DNA of 34,045 nucleotides from JAJFUV01 sp964561215 (GTDB lineage Bacteria; Acidobacteriota; Terriglobia; Bryobacterales; Bryobacteraceae): assembly GCA_964561215.1 (NCBI GenBank), contig CAZLOS010000049.1, positions 1-34,045 of the forward strand, in the 5' to 3' direction. Below, in pieces: positions 14,466 to 22,183 of this stretch (the first letter of the stretch is position 1; each line of letters starts with the position of its first letter). The translations under genes and the position numbers were made by a program. A model generated the notes under the pieces. The model worked only from the letters and a program-made list of their open reading frames with translations. It made no database searches and was not told where the DNA came from.

Positions 14466-14825
14466 ATGATGGAGAACTATCGCCGGTTCGAGGCTGGGCC
14501 GGACCCGGAGGGAAAGACCTGGCTGGTCGAGTTCCTATGGCAGCAGACCGCCATCTCCATCCGTCACAGCGACTCGGTGGACGTCAAGTTCGCCGCCTCG
14601 TGCGGTGAGGCGCGCCGGGAGATGGTAGTCGCGCTCATGCGCCCGCTGCTCGAAGATTTGTCGAAGCGGCTGAACCGCGAAGTGACCGATGCGTGGTGCA
14701 TGAAGCTGGCCGCGACGCACCTGGTCCGCATGATTGAGACGGGCGAGGATATGGACAAAGCCGTCTCGACCCCATCTCTTGCCGAATTGGAAGACGCCGC
14801 CCGCGCGCTCGCGGACATCAAGTAG
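14466..14825 (+). CDS. Uncharacterised small protein after folE
   Basis: I do not recognise this 119-residue protein. It is soluble and lacks a signal peptide. It begins with a beta-rich part (TWLVEFLWQQTAISIRHSDS, VDVKFAA) and continues with helices (ARREMVVALMRPLLEDLSKR, DAWCMKLAATHLVRMIETG). AGGG precedes the ATG pair at 14466/14469. It follows folE by 14 bases and probably belongs to the pterin operon; no link to pterin chemistry is visible in the sequence. Confidence 0.7.
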   Translation: MMENYRRFEAGPDPEGKTWLVEFLWQQTAISIRHSDSVDVKFAASCGEARREMVVALMRPLLEDLSKRLNREVTDAWCMKLAATHLVRMIETGEDMDKAVSTPSLAELEDAARALADIK

Positions 14826-14833
14826 ACATCCCA

Positions 14834-17110
14834 ATGAAAAGACTCCTTATAGTCTGCACTCTTGCCGTCTCTGCGTACGCGGAACCGTTAGCATGCTGGC
14901 AGGCCGGGCGCCCGCCGGTCGTGGACGGGATCGCACTCGCCGTCGCGCCGAACGCGGACTGGACTGTGGAGCGGCGCGGGGACGTGACGGTCGCGCGGAT
15001 CAAGCCGAACTCGGATTATTACAGCCGCGCCGCGTTCGTGCTCAAGCTGGCGAAGCCGGTGGCCGAGCCTGCGTGGTTGTCAATCGGCTATTGGGACGAG
15101 GGCTACGGCTTGATCGGCGTGAACGCGGAGGGACGGAGACGGCGGCGCGGTGCCCCGGCCAACGAACGGCGCGGCGTGGTCCGCCTGGATTCCGGCAAAT
15201 TGCGGCACGCGGTTTTGCACGTCGAAAAGCTCGGGACGGAGGTGCGGATCGAGGGCCTGACGCTGCTCCATTCGGTCGAGATCACGCGGGAAGAGCCTGC
15301 GCGCGAAGCAGACCCGCCGGTGAAGCCCGCCTTCACGCTGAAGAACCCGCCGAATCTTGTGACCACGGCGAACACGGATTCGCCCACGGTCGAAGGCCTC
15401 CCGAACGCGCTGGCGAACATGCGCGTCACCCTGCCGTTGGTCAAGGCGCTGGGTTTCAACGGCATCGAGAGCTATGTGAAGTGGGATTTCGTGGAGCGCT
15501 CGCCCGGCGTGTTCGACTGGAGCTACTACGACGCGGTGGTGGACGAGTTGGAGCGGCACGGCCTGAAGTGGTTCCCGCTGCTGATCGTGGGTTCGGCTTA
15601 TTCGCTGCCCGAATGGTTCTATGAGTCGAAGGAATTCACGGGCTTCGCGTGCCTGGAGCACAACATCAAGGTGGAGATCCCCACCATCTTCAACGAGAAC
15701 CAGACCAAGTACGTGCGGCGGTTCCTGAGCGAGTTCGGCAAGCACTACGGCTCGCGGCCATCCTTGCTCGGCGTGCGCCTGGGGCCGAGTGGGAATTACG
15801 GGGAAGCGCAGTATCCGGCCAGCGGCAATTGGGGATACCGGGGTCGGAATCTGCACACGCACCTGGGCTACTGGGCCGGTGATCCGGACGCCAGCGTGGC
15901 CTTCCGCGCCTGGGTGAAGAGCCGTTACGCCGACGTGAAGGCGCTGAATGAAGCCTGGGGCACCGACTACGCTTCGTTCGACCAGGTGAAGACGTTCCAC
16001 CCTGTGCACGCCATGTCCCCGCGCATGAGAGTGGATTTCAATAACTGGTACATGGATTCGATGACCCGGTGGTGCGAGCGGTGGGCCGAGTGGGCGAAGG
16101 AAGCCATGCCGAACACGCCGATCTATCAATCCTCTGGCGGCTGGGGCGCGGTGGAGATCGGGACCGATTACATCAAGCAGGCGCGCACCATGGGGAGGCT
16201 CGGCGGCGGCATCCGGCTGACCAACGAGAACGACAGTTACCTGAACAACTTCTGCGTGACGAGGCCGGCGGCGAGTTCGGCGCGATTCTATGGCGCGAAG
16301 GTAGGCAGCGAGCCCGCCGGTTATGGCAGCGCGCGCGGCGTGATGGCGCGGCTCTACAACACTGTCGTCAACGGCGCGGACCACCTGTTCTACTACGACG
16401 GCAACATCATCGGCAACGACCAGGCCATCGACGCCTGGATCCGGCATGCGCCGCTGCTCGACCGCAGGACGAAGCCGGCGATCGACGTCGGCGCCTACTA
16501 TCCCGACACGCCCAACCGCCTGAGCGACGAATATCTTCGCCATCTGGGTGCGGGCACTCTCTTCACGCGGGCCAAAGCGTTCCGCGCCATCGCCGACTAC
16601 GATTTCGTGGGCGAGCAAATGATCCTGGACGGCGCGCTGGACCGTTACAAGGTCCTGGTGTTCCTCACCGGCGACGTGACCGAGCGCGGCGTGCTCGAAA
16701 AGATAGACGCATATCTGCGCGGCGGCGGAACCGTGATCTTCCCGGCGCGGCCGCAAGCGCCGCGCGCCGGCCTGGAGACAGTGGAAGGCGACACGTCAAT
16801 GTGGCAGCGCTGGTTGAAGGGCGAAACCGGCAAAGGACGACTGAAAGTGTTCGCGGGCGCGAATGAGCCGTTCAGTTATTACATGGACTACGTGCGTGAG
16901 CAGGTGTCGGGCACGGCGGGAGTGAGCGATGCGACCAGGCGCGCCCTGAAGGTAGTCAAGCCCGACGAGACCTATTGGGCTGTGCTGGGCAACGACCTGG
17001 TGCTGCTGAACTACGCCACCACCGCCGCCACCGTGAGGCTAAGCAACGGCAAGGTTGTGCGCCTGGAGCCGAACACCATCTGGATGAGCGCGCCGGGCAC
17101 GGGATGGTAA
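14834..17110 (+). CDS. Secreted GH42-like TIM-barrel glycoside hydrolase
   Basis: The 758-residue protein starts with a short Sec signal (MKRLLIVCTLAVSAYA). A beta-rich domain of about 150 residues follows, then a (beta/alpha)8 barrel starting at LPLVKALGFNGIESYVKWDF. The barrel resembles clan GH-A beta-galactosidases of the GH42/GH14-like group. Candidate catalytic acids are Glu324 in LGPSGNYGEAQYP and Glu493 in KVGSEPAGYG. After about residue 535 comes a Rossmann-like domain with YKVLVFLTGDVTERG and DAYLRGGGTVIF, like the trimerisation domain of GH42, and a short C-terminal beta domain. It starts eight bases after the previous gene with little ribosome site. The family and substrate remain open. 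Confidence 0.7.
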   Translation: MKRLLIVCTLAVSAYAEPLACWQAGRPPVVDGIALAVAPNADWTVERRGDVTVARIKPNSDYYSRAAFVLKLAKPVAEPAWLSIGYWDEGYGLIGVNAEGRRRRRGAPANERRGVVRLDSGKLRHAVLHVEKLGTEVRIEGLTLLHSVEITREEPAREADPPVKPAFTLKNPPNLVTTANTDSPTVEGLPNALANMRVTLPLVKALGFNGIESYVKWDFVERSPGVFDWSYYDAVVDELERHGLKWFPLLIVGSAYSLPEWFYESKEFTGFACLEHNIKVEIPTIFNENQTKYVRRFLSEFGKHYGSRPSLLGVRLGPSGNYGEAQYPASGNWGYRGRNLHTHLGYWAGDPDASVAFRAWVKSRYADVKALNEAWGTDYASFDQVKTFHPVHAMSPRMRVDFNNWYMDSMTRWCERWAEWAKEAMPNTPIYQSSGGWGAVEIGTDYIKQARTMGRLGGGIRLTNENDSYLNNFCVTRPAASSARFYGAKVGSEPAGYGSARGVMARLYNTVVNGADHLFYYDGNIIGNDQAIDAWIRHAPLLDRRTKPAIDVGAYYPDTPNRLSDEYLRHLGAGTLFTRAKAFRAIADYDFVGEQMILDGALDRYKVLVFLTGDVTERGVLEKIDAYLRGGGTVIFPARPQAPRAGLETVEGDTSMWQRWLKGETGKGRLKVFAGANEPFSYYMDYVREQVSGTAGVSDATRRALKVVKPDETYWAVLGNDLVLLNYATTAATVRLSNGKVVRLEPNTIWMSAPGTGW

Positions 17111-17121
17111 GGAGCTGATTC

Positions 17122-17478
17122 ATGGCCGGCGTTCAGATCTTTGGTGTCAAGAATTCGCAGGCGAGCCGCGCGGCGGAGCGGTTCTTCAAGGAGCGCCGCG
17201 TGCCGATTCAATTCGTGGACCTGAAGCAGCGCCCCATGGCTGCCGGGGAGTTGAAGCGGTTCGTTGAGCGCTTCGGCATGGCCGCGCTGCTCGATACCGA
17301 AGGCAAGTTCTATGCCGATGCCGGGCTCAAGTATCTCAAGCTGTCCGATGCAGAGCTTCTCGGCCGGATCGAGCGGGAACCGCGACTGTTACGCCTGCCG
17401 CTGGTGCGTTCCGCCAAGACCCTGAGCGTGGGCCACGACGAGAAGGTCTGGAACGCGATGCTTGGCACGGTAAGTTGA
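17122..17478 (+). CDS. ArsC/Spx-fold protein lacking the redox cysteine
   Basis: The 118-residue protein has the ArsC/YffB thioredoxin-like layout: VQIFGVKNSQASRAAERFFK, then RRVPIQFVDLKQRPMAAGEL, FGMAALLDTEGKFY, and a C-terminal PRLLRLPLVRSAKTLSVGHD segment matching the LlrRPlv...lvG pattern. ArsC and YffB-type proteins carry a cysteine after KN (as in IKNCDT), but here Ser12 stands in that place and the protein has no cysteine at all. Arsenate reduction by the usual mechanism is therefore unlikely. AAGGAG lies about seven bases before the ATG. It follows the GH-like gene by 11 bases. Confidence 0.8.
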   Translation: MAGVQIFGVKNSQASRAAERFFKERRVPIQFVDLKQRPMAAGELKRFVERFGMAALLDTEGKFYADAGLKYLKLSDAELLGRIEREPRLLRLPLVRSAKTLSVGHDEKVWNAMLGTVS

Positions 17479-17506
17479 CTGACCACGCGGCAGCTCTGGA
17501 CTGGAA

Positions 17507-17839
17507 TCAGGCCGCGCGGCGGCCTCGCTTTCTTGGCTTTATGGATTCCACAGCAAGGTGAAGCCCCAGAGCATTCAGAACTGAAGCCAAGCTGTCCAGA
17601 GAGGGATTGCCCGCGCGGGAGAGCATACGGTAAAGGCTTTCGCGATTCAGCTTCGCCTCACGCGACAGCACGCGGATTCCCCCTCGCGCGTCGGCCACGT
17701 CGCGAAGGGCCATCAGAAACACACGGGGGTCCTCATCCTCCAGACAGGCGTTCAGGTAATCAGCTGCCCTTTCCGGATTTTCGAGCGATTTGAGAAGATC
17801 GTCCCGGTAGGGTGTTGTTACGCTATTCTTTTGTGGCAT
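17507..17839 (-). CDS. HigA-like antitoxin (HI1420 family)
   Basis: This 110-residue DNA-binding antitoxin belongs to the addiction-module antidote group typified by HI1420. The N-terminus has TPYRDDLLKSLENPERAADY and LNACLEDEDPRVFLMALRDV. A helix-turn-helix follows (LSREAKLNRESLYRMLSRAG, NPSLDSLASVLNALGLHLAV), then a basic tail KPRKRGRRAA. It should neutralise the neighbouring toxin and repress the shared promoter. Its AAGGAG ribosome site lies inside the toxin gene and the two genes overlap by 17 bases, toxin first, as in this family. Confidence 0.88.
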   Translation of the reverse strand: MPQKNSVTTPYRDDLLKSLENPERAADYLNACLEDEDPRVFLMALRDVADARGGIRVLSREAKLNRESLYRMLSRAGNPSLDSLASVLNALGLHLAVESIKPRKRGRRAA

Positions 17840-18155
17840 CCAGGTACTCCTTCCAGAAAGCCTGAGCGGTCAAGATGTCTCTGGCTTGGGACCGCTTGCT
17901 TCCCCCACAAAGCACTATGACCACCGTGTGCCCCCTCCGCCCGAAGTAAACGCGGAGACCTTGTCCATAGTCGATTCGCAATTCCTGCACGCCACCGCCG
18001 ACGGAACGGCAGTCGCCAAAGTTGCCCAACCGGATGCGGTTCAGCCGTGCGCGAATGACCGCCACCGTTCGCGCATCCGTAAGCTTGTTCATCCAATCTG
18101 AGAACGGGGTCGATCTTCCCTTGCGAAACAGGAGGATCTCTACCTCGACAGGCAC
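17823..18155 (-). CDS. HigB/RelE-like toxin (HI1419 family)
   Basis: The 110-residue protein matches the RelE/ParE-superfamily addiction module killer group typified by HI1419 and phage Gp49: FSDWMNKLTDARTVAVIRAR, LNRIRLGNFGDCRSVGGGVQ, ELRIDYGQGLRVYF and VIVLCGGSKRSQARDI. Such toxins are usually mRNA interferases acting on translating ribosomes. The start is GTG at 18155, with no Shine-Dalgarno in front of it; the predicted transcription start falls at about the same base, suggesting leaderless translation. It is the first gene of the pair. Confidence 0.88.
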   Translation of the reverse strand: MPVEVEILLFRKGRSTPFSDWMNKLTDARTVAVIRARLNRIRLGNFGDCRSVGGGVQELRIDYGQGLRVYFGRRGHTVVIVLCGGSKRSQARDILTAQAFWKEYLDATKE

Positions 18156-18160
18156 AACTA

Positions 18161-18189
18161 ATGGTAGCTTATAGGCTACAAGGAGTCAA
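18161..18189 (-). promoter_or_regulatory. Promoter and operator of the toxin-antitoxin pair
   Basis: On the minus strand TTGACT (18189-18184) is followed by 17 bases and TACCAT (18166-18161). The inverted repeat GTAGC-N6-GCTAC (18164-18179) fills the spacer and overlaps the -10, where a bound antitoxin would block RNA polymerase. Transcription would begin near 18154, at the GTG start of the toxin. Confidence 0.6.
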
Positions 18190-18190
18190 G

Positions 18191-18247
18191 GGCGCGCCTC
18201 CGGGAGCAAAGCCGCATGTCGGGTTTGCTCCCCCTCGCGAAGGCGCC
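18191..18247 (+). promoter_or_regulatory. Structured leader upstream of the pduS-like gene
   Basis: GGGAGCAAA (18202-18210) pairs perfectly with TTTGCTCCC (18224-18232), and CC/GG continues the stem past one G-G mismatch to a seven-base loop. GGCGC..CT (18191-18199) can pair with AGGCGCC (18241-18247) to enclose it. It ends 36 bases before the start codon. No T-run follows, so it does not look like a terminator. I recognise no known riboswitch class. Regulatory function is inferred. Confidence 0.4.
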
Positions 18248-18282
18248 GGTCTGCGCTAAGCTAGAAATCTGGCCGGAAATCC

Positions 18283-19596
18283 ATGCTGAGCGAGAAACTC
18301 AAGGAGTGCGGTGTTGTCGGCGCCGGCGGCGCGGGCTTCCCCACGTATGTGAAGGCGAAGTCCACGGTCGAGTTCATGCTCGCCAACGGAGCCGAGTGCG
18401 AACCGCTGCTGCACAAAGACTTCGAACTGATGTGCCATTACCCGAAGGAGATCGTTTCGGGGATGGCGCTGATGATGGAAGCGGTTCACGCGAGGCAGGG
18501 CAAGTTCGGCATCAAGGAAAAGAACCACGAGGCCATCGAGGCGATCCGCCCGGAAGCGGAAGCCAAGGGCATCGAACTCGCGACGCTCGGCGACTTCTAT
18601 CCCTCGGGCGATGAGTACGAGCTGGTCTACAGCACGACGGGAAGGCTGATCCCAGCCGGAGGCATTCCGCTTCAGGTGGGTTGCGTGGTCAACAACGTCG
18701 AGACGCTGTACAACGTGCATTTCGCGGCGCAAGGCGTTCCGGTGACGAGGAAGATGGTTTCCATCAGCGGCGCGGTGCGCAAGCCGAAATCGTTCTGGGT
18801 GCCGATCGGGACGCCCTTCCGCGACCTGATTGCGCTGGCCGGGGGCGCCACTACGGCCGAGTACGGCATCTTCGTGAGTGGTCTGATGATGGGTACGCTC
18901 ACCTTCGACGAAGACGATGTCGTCACCAAAACCACCGGCGGGTTGATCCTGCTCCCCAAGGAGCATTACCTGGTGGAGCGGAAGGCGCGGCCCGCGCAGG
19001 CGCGCAACCGCATCGGCAAGTCGGCGTGCGATCAGTGCAGCTACTGCACTGAGTTCTGCCCGCGCTATTTGTTGGGCTACGAAGTGATGCCGCACAAGGT
19101 GATGCGCACGCTTGGCTTCACTGCTTCCGGAGCCGAGCACTGGAGCCAGTGGGGCGAGCTGTGCTGCGCCTGCGGGTTGTGCACGCTGTATGCGTGCCCG
19201 GAGGACCTGTTCCCCAAGGAAGCCTGCGACGACGCCAAGGCCACGCTGCGGGCCGCCGGCATGAAGTTCACGCAGTCGAAGCCTGTTCAGGTACACCCGA
19301 TGAAGGAATCGCGGCGAGTGCCCGTGGCGATGCTGCGGCGCCGCCTGAAGGTGGAAGATTACGAAGTTGAGACGCCGTTCGAGAGCATCGATCACGCGCC
19401 TGCGATGGTGCGCATCAAACTGTCGCAGCACGTGGGCAAACCCGCGACGGCGGTAGTGAAAGCCGGCGCGGTGGTTGAGCGCGGCGCGCTAATCGCGCGC
19501 GTGGCCGAGGCCGACCTTGGCGTGAACATCCACGCGAGCATTGACGGGCGCGTCGCGGCGGTAACGGACAAGTACATCGAAATACAATCTAGGTGA
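18283..19596 (+). CDS. pduS: PduS-like flavo-iron-sulfur protein (RnfC-related), BMC-associated
   Basis: PduS is a microcompartment flavoprotein with two [4Fe-4S] clusters that reduces cobalamin using NADH, or more generally moves electrons. The 437-residue protein begins with GVVGAGGAGFPTYVKAKS, the FMN/NADH-binding motif shared with RnfC and NuoF. An SLBB-like region follows (ISGAVRKPKSFWVPIGTPFR), then two cysteine clusters: Cys249/252/255/259 (CDQCSYCTEFCP) and Cys294/297/300/305 (CCACGLCTLYACP). A C-terminal barrel-sandwich domain includes VVKAGAVVERGALIARV. The ATG at 18283 has only a weak GGAAA site. The next gene encodes a PduT-like shell protein, the known partner class. No cobalamin enzyme is visible nearby, so a general redox role is as likely as B12 reduction. 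Confidence 0.9.
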   Translation: MLSEKLKECGVVGAGGAGFPTYVKAKSTVEFMLANGAECEPLLHKDFELMCHYPKEIVSGMALMMEAVHARQGKFGIKEKNHEAIEAIRPEAEAKGIELATLGDFYPSGDEYELVYSTTGRLIPAGGIPLQVGCVVNNVETLYNVHFAAQGVPVTRKMVSISGAVRKPKSFWVPIGTPFRDLIALAGGATTAEYGIFVSGLMMGTLTFDEDDVVTKTTGGLILLPKEHYLVERKARPAQARNRIGKSACDQCSYCTEFCPRYLLGYEVMPHKVMRTLGFTASGAEHWSQWGELCCACGLCTLYACPEDLFPKEACDDAKATLRAAGMKFTQSKPVQVHPMKESRRVPVAMLRRRLKVEDYEVETPFESIDHAPAMVRIKLSQHVGKPATAVVKAGAVVERGALIARVAEADLGVNIHASIDGRVAAVTDKYIEIQSR

Positions 19597-19609
19597 GCTG
19601 GTAGCGAGG

Positions 19610-20161
19610 ATGGCCAAGAATTCGATAGGACTGATTGAACTGGGAAGTATCGCGGCGGGCATGGAAGTAGCCGACGCCATGCTGAAGGCCGCCGACGTCG
19701 AACTGGTTCTCGCCCGTTCCATCTGCTCCGGCAAGTACATGGTGATGGTCCGCGGCGACGTGTCCGCGGTGAACGCCAGCATCGAGGCGGGCTCCCGCGC
19801 CGGCAGCTTCTCGCTGATCGACACGTTCATCGCCCCGAACGTGCACGAATCCCTCTTCCCGGCCTTGAGCGGCACGTCGAAGGTGGAAAAGCTGGAAGCT
19901 CTGGGCGTGATCGAAGCCTTCTCGGTGGCAGCGTTGCTGGAAGGCGCGGACGTGGCGGCGAAATCGGCCAACGTGAGATTGATTGAAATCCGCCTTGCGA
20001 TGGCGCTGGGCGGCAAGGCGTTTGTAACGATGACCGGCAGCGTGGCTGCGGTGCGCAGCGCGGTGGACAACGGAGCGCACGCCATCGGGAAGCGGGGGTT
20101 GCTGGTGAACAAGGTAGTGATCCCGCAGCCACGGCCGGAACTCTTGAACGAGATGATTTAG
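19610..20161 (+). CDS. pduT: PduT-like tandem BMC-T shell protein
   Basis: The 183-residue protein contains two BMC domains (about 4-90 and 95-180), so three copies form a pseudohexameric facet tile. The first repeat starts IGLIELGSIAAGMEVADAML and the second LGVIEAFSVAALLEGADVAA. Cys39 in SICSGKYMVMVRGD aligns with the cysteine of Salmonella PduT (Cys38) that holds a [4Fe-4S] cluster at the trimer pore. With PduS next to it, the likely job is electron transfer across the shell. GAGG lies directly before the ATG and AGGTGAG a little further up. It follows pduS by 13 bases. Confidence 0.93.
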   Translation: MAKNSIGLIELGSIAAGMEVADAMLKAADVELVLARSICSGKYMVMVRGDVSAVNASIEAGSRAGSFSLIDTFIAPNVHESLFPALSGTSKVEKLEALGVIEAFSVAALLEGADVAAKSANVRLIEIRLAMALGGKAFVTMTGSVAAVRSAVDNGAHAIGKRGLLVNKVVIPQPRPELLNEMI

Positions 20162-20167
20162 GAGGCC

Positions 20168-22183
20168 GTGAAACCACAGGCAGGACCGCTCCCTTTGTTC
20201 GCGGCTGGGCAATCCGGGTACCAACGCACCGGCGAGCGTGTGGTGCCCTACTTGATCCTGCTCGCCGAAGTCCTGATCTTCTTCCGGAAGGTACTCTTCG
20301 GCGCGTACGCGATTCCCTGGGACCTGCGCACGTTTCATTTGCCGCTGGCGACGTTCATCGCGGACTCTTTCCGCGCCGGCGAATTCCCCCTCTGGGATCC
20401 CTTTACCTATTGCGGGCGTCCGTTCTATGCCAACATCCAGGCGCAGGTGTTCTATCCGCCGACTCTGCTGGCCGTGCTGGCGAGCAAGCTGGCAGGTGTC
20501 GATACCCTGTTCTACGCTCTCGAATGGCAACTGGTCCTGCACGTATTCGCGGCGGGCGTGTTCACGTACTGGCTGGCGAGGCGTCTAGGCGCGGGCGCGT
20601 GGGCGGCTCTGACGGGCGCGACCGTGTACCAGATGGGCGGGTTCTTCGCTTCGCAGGCGCAGCACCTTGTGGTGGTGAACGCGACGGCGTGGCTGCCGCT
20701 TGTCTGGCTGGCGGTGGTGGAACTGCGGGAGGGTTTCTCCTGGCGGTGGATGGTGGCGCTGGCCGCGGCCCTGGCGATGGCCGTGCTGGCGGGTTTCCCG
20801 GCCGTGACGGTAGTGGCGGCGAGTTCGGCGGTCCTATTGGCGCTGCTGTTGGGCGGAGTCCGATTGGCGGGCAAGGTGGTGTTCGCCGGATGTTGGGCCG
20901 CGTTGCTCGCGGCGGTGCAATTGCTGCCCTCTTTGGAGCTTCACAACGCAAGCGTCGCAAAGTACCGCGTGGAGTGGATGAAGACGGGCGGCGGGCTTCC
21001 CTTGCAGTCGCTCGTCTCGCTGGTCGCGCCCAACCACTACGGCATTTTCGACCTCAAGACTTACAAGGGGCCCTGGGAGCCCACTTATCTCTACGTGTAC
21101 TGCGGTATCGCCGGGCTGGCGCTGGCCCTGGCTGCCGTCGTGCGGATTCGCCGGCGCGAGATCCTGGCGTTCGGGCTCATCACGCTGGTGTTCGGCGTCT
21201 GGATGCTGGGGGATTCCACGCCTGTGGGACGCGGATTCTTCCTGGCGATGCCCAAGGCAATCCAGAACGGGCTGCACGCGGAATTCGCCATGACGGCGTT
21301 TTGCCTCGGCATGGCGGTCCTGGCGGCGTTCGGTTCGCAGTTTTTCCTGAAGCGATCCTGGGCGGGGTGCGTGGTCATGCTGCTGGCCGCCCTGGATCTG
21401 ATCGCGACCGGCAGCGGCCGTCCGATGAACACCGTATCGGTGAAGGACGATCCGGCGGTCACGCGCGAAGCGTACGGCGGGAGCCGGGAGTTGCTCGAAC
21501 GCGTGCGAGCGCTCGCCAGAATGGACACGCCGCCTTCGCGCATCGACCTGGTGAACGGCGACATGACCTGGGCCATCGCCGCGCCGCTCACCGCCGTGCC
21601 GACGGCGAACGGCAACGACCCATTGGCGCTCGAACGCATCATCCAGGCACGGTTGGCGTTCGTGAAAGGCGAGCGCTGGGGGCGGTACTACGAGATCGCC
21701 GCGCTCGATGCGCCGGCCGTCGATCTTGAAAACATCCGCTGGGTGCTCTCGCGGGCGCCGCTCGATGAGGGCATCGTGGAACGGGCGCACTTCCGCAAGC
21801 GCGCCGATCTGCCCGGGTTCGTCGTGTACGAAAACCTGGAAGTCTTGCCGCGTTTCTTCCTGTCGGCGCCCAGCGGTCGGGTGCGGGTAGTCGAATACTC
21901 CCCGTCGTATGTCGAACTCGAAACGGACTCGCCGTCCGATGCTTTCCTTACGGCTTCGGAGGCCTACTATCCGGGCTGGCGCGCCTGGGTGGACGATTCG
22001 CCGCGCGAGATCAAGCTGACCGATGTGGCATTTCGCGGGCTCGATGTGCCGGCGGGGCGCCATCGGATACGCATGGAGTTCGCGCCGCGCATTTTGTGGT
22101 GGGGCGCCGGCGTCAGTCTGATTGCCTGGCTGGCCGCGGCTGCGCCGCTTGCCAGAGGTAGGAGAGGCCGCTCCACACCGTAG
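20168..22183 (+). CDS. Multi-pass membrane protein, YfhO-like
   Basis: The 671-residue protein has about ten hydrophobic segments between residues 25 and 425 and one near 645-663, with a soluble part between. IPWDLRTFHLPLATFIADSF and GEFPLWDPFTYCGRPFYANI match the first loop of YfhO and related GT-C-like proteins (P-W-D/N-P), which usually act in cell-envelope glycosylation. The distal AYYPGWRAWVDDSP segment and GRHRIRMEFAP are also typical of YfhO C-termini. The GTG at 20168 is only two bases after GGAGG, an unusually short spacing, so the true start may lie a little downstream. The 3' end overlaps the convergent pgsA-like gene by 71 bases. It follows the BMC-T gene by six bases but is probably unrelated to it in function. 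Confidence 0.72.
   Translation: MKPQAGPLPLFAAGQSGYQRTGERVVPYLILLAEVLIFFRKVLFGAYAIPWDLRTFHLPLATFIADSFRAGEFPLWDPFTYCGRPFYANIQAQVFYPPTLLAVLASKLAGVDTLFYALEWQLVLHVFAAGVFTYWLARRLGAGAWAALTGATVYQMGGFFASQAQHLVVVNATAWLPLVWLAVVELREGFSWRWMVALAAALAMAVLAGFPAVTVVAASSAVLLALLLGGVRLAGKVVFAGCWAALLAAVQLLPSLELHNASVAKYRVEWMKTGGGLPLQSLVSLVAPNHYGIFDLKTYKGPWEPTYLYVYCGIAGLALALAAVVRIRRREILAFGLITLVFGVWMLGDSTPVGRGFFLAMPKAIQNGLHAEFAMTAFCLGMAVLAAFGSQFFLKRSWAGCVVMLLAALDLIATGSGRPMNTVSVKDDPAVTREAYGGSRELLERVRALARMDTPPSRIDLVNGDMTWAIAAPLTAVPTANGNDPLALERIIQARLAFVKGERWGRYYEIAALDAPAVDLENIRWVLSRAPLDEGIVERAHFRKRADLPGFVVYENLEVLPRFFLSAPSGRVRVVEYSPSYVELETDSPSDAFLTASEAYYPGWRAWVDDSPREIKLTDVAFRGLDVPAGRHRIRMEFAPRILWWGAGVSLIAWLAAAAPLARGRRGRSTP

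Noticed and set aside
15080..16756. Minus-strand open frame of 558 codons
   Set aside because: It is antisense to the GH42-like gene and shows the low-complexity composition of a shadow frame.
18190..18282. Cobalamin riboswitch before pduS
   Set aside because: The B12-box consensus is absent and the stretch is too short for that class.
18256..19431. Minus-strand open frame of 391 codons
   Set aside because: It is antisense to the pduS-like gene, whose cysteine motifs make the plus strand certain.
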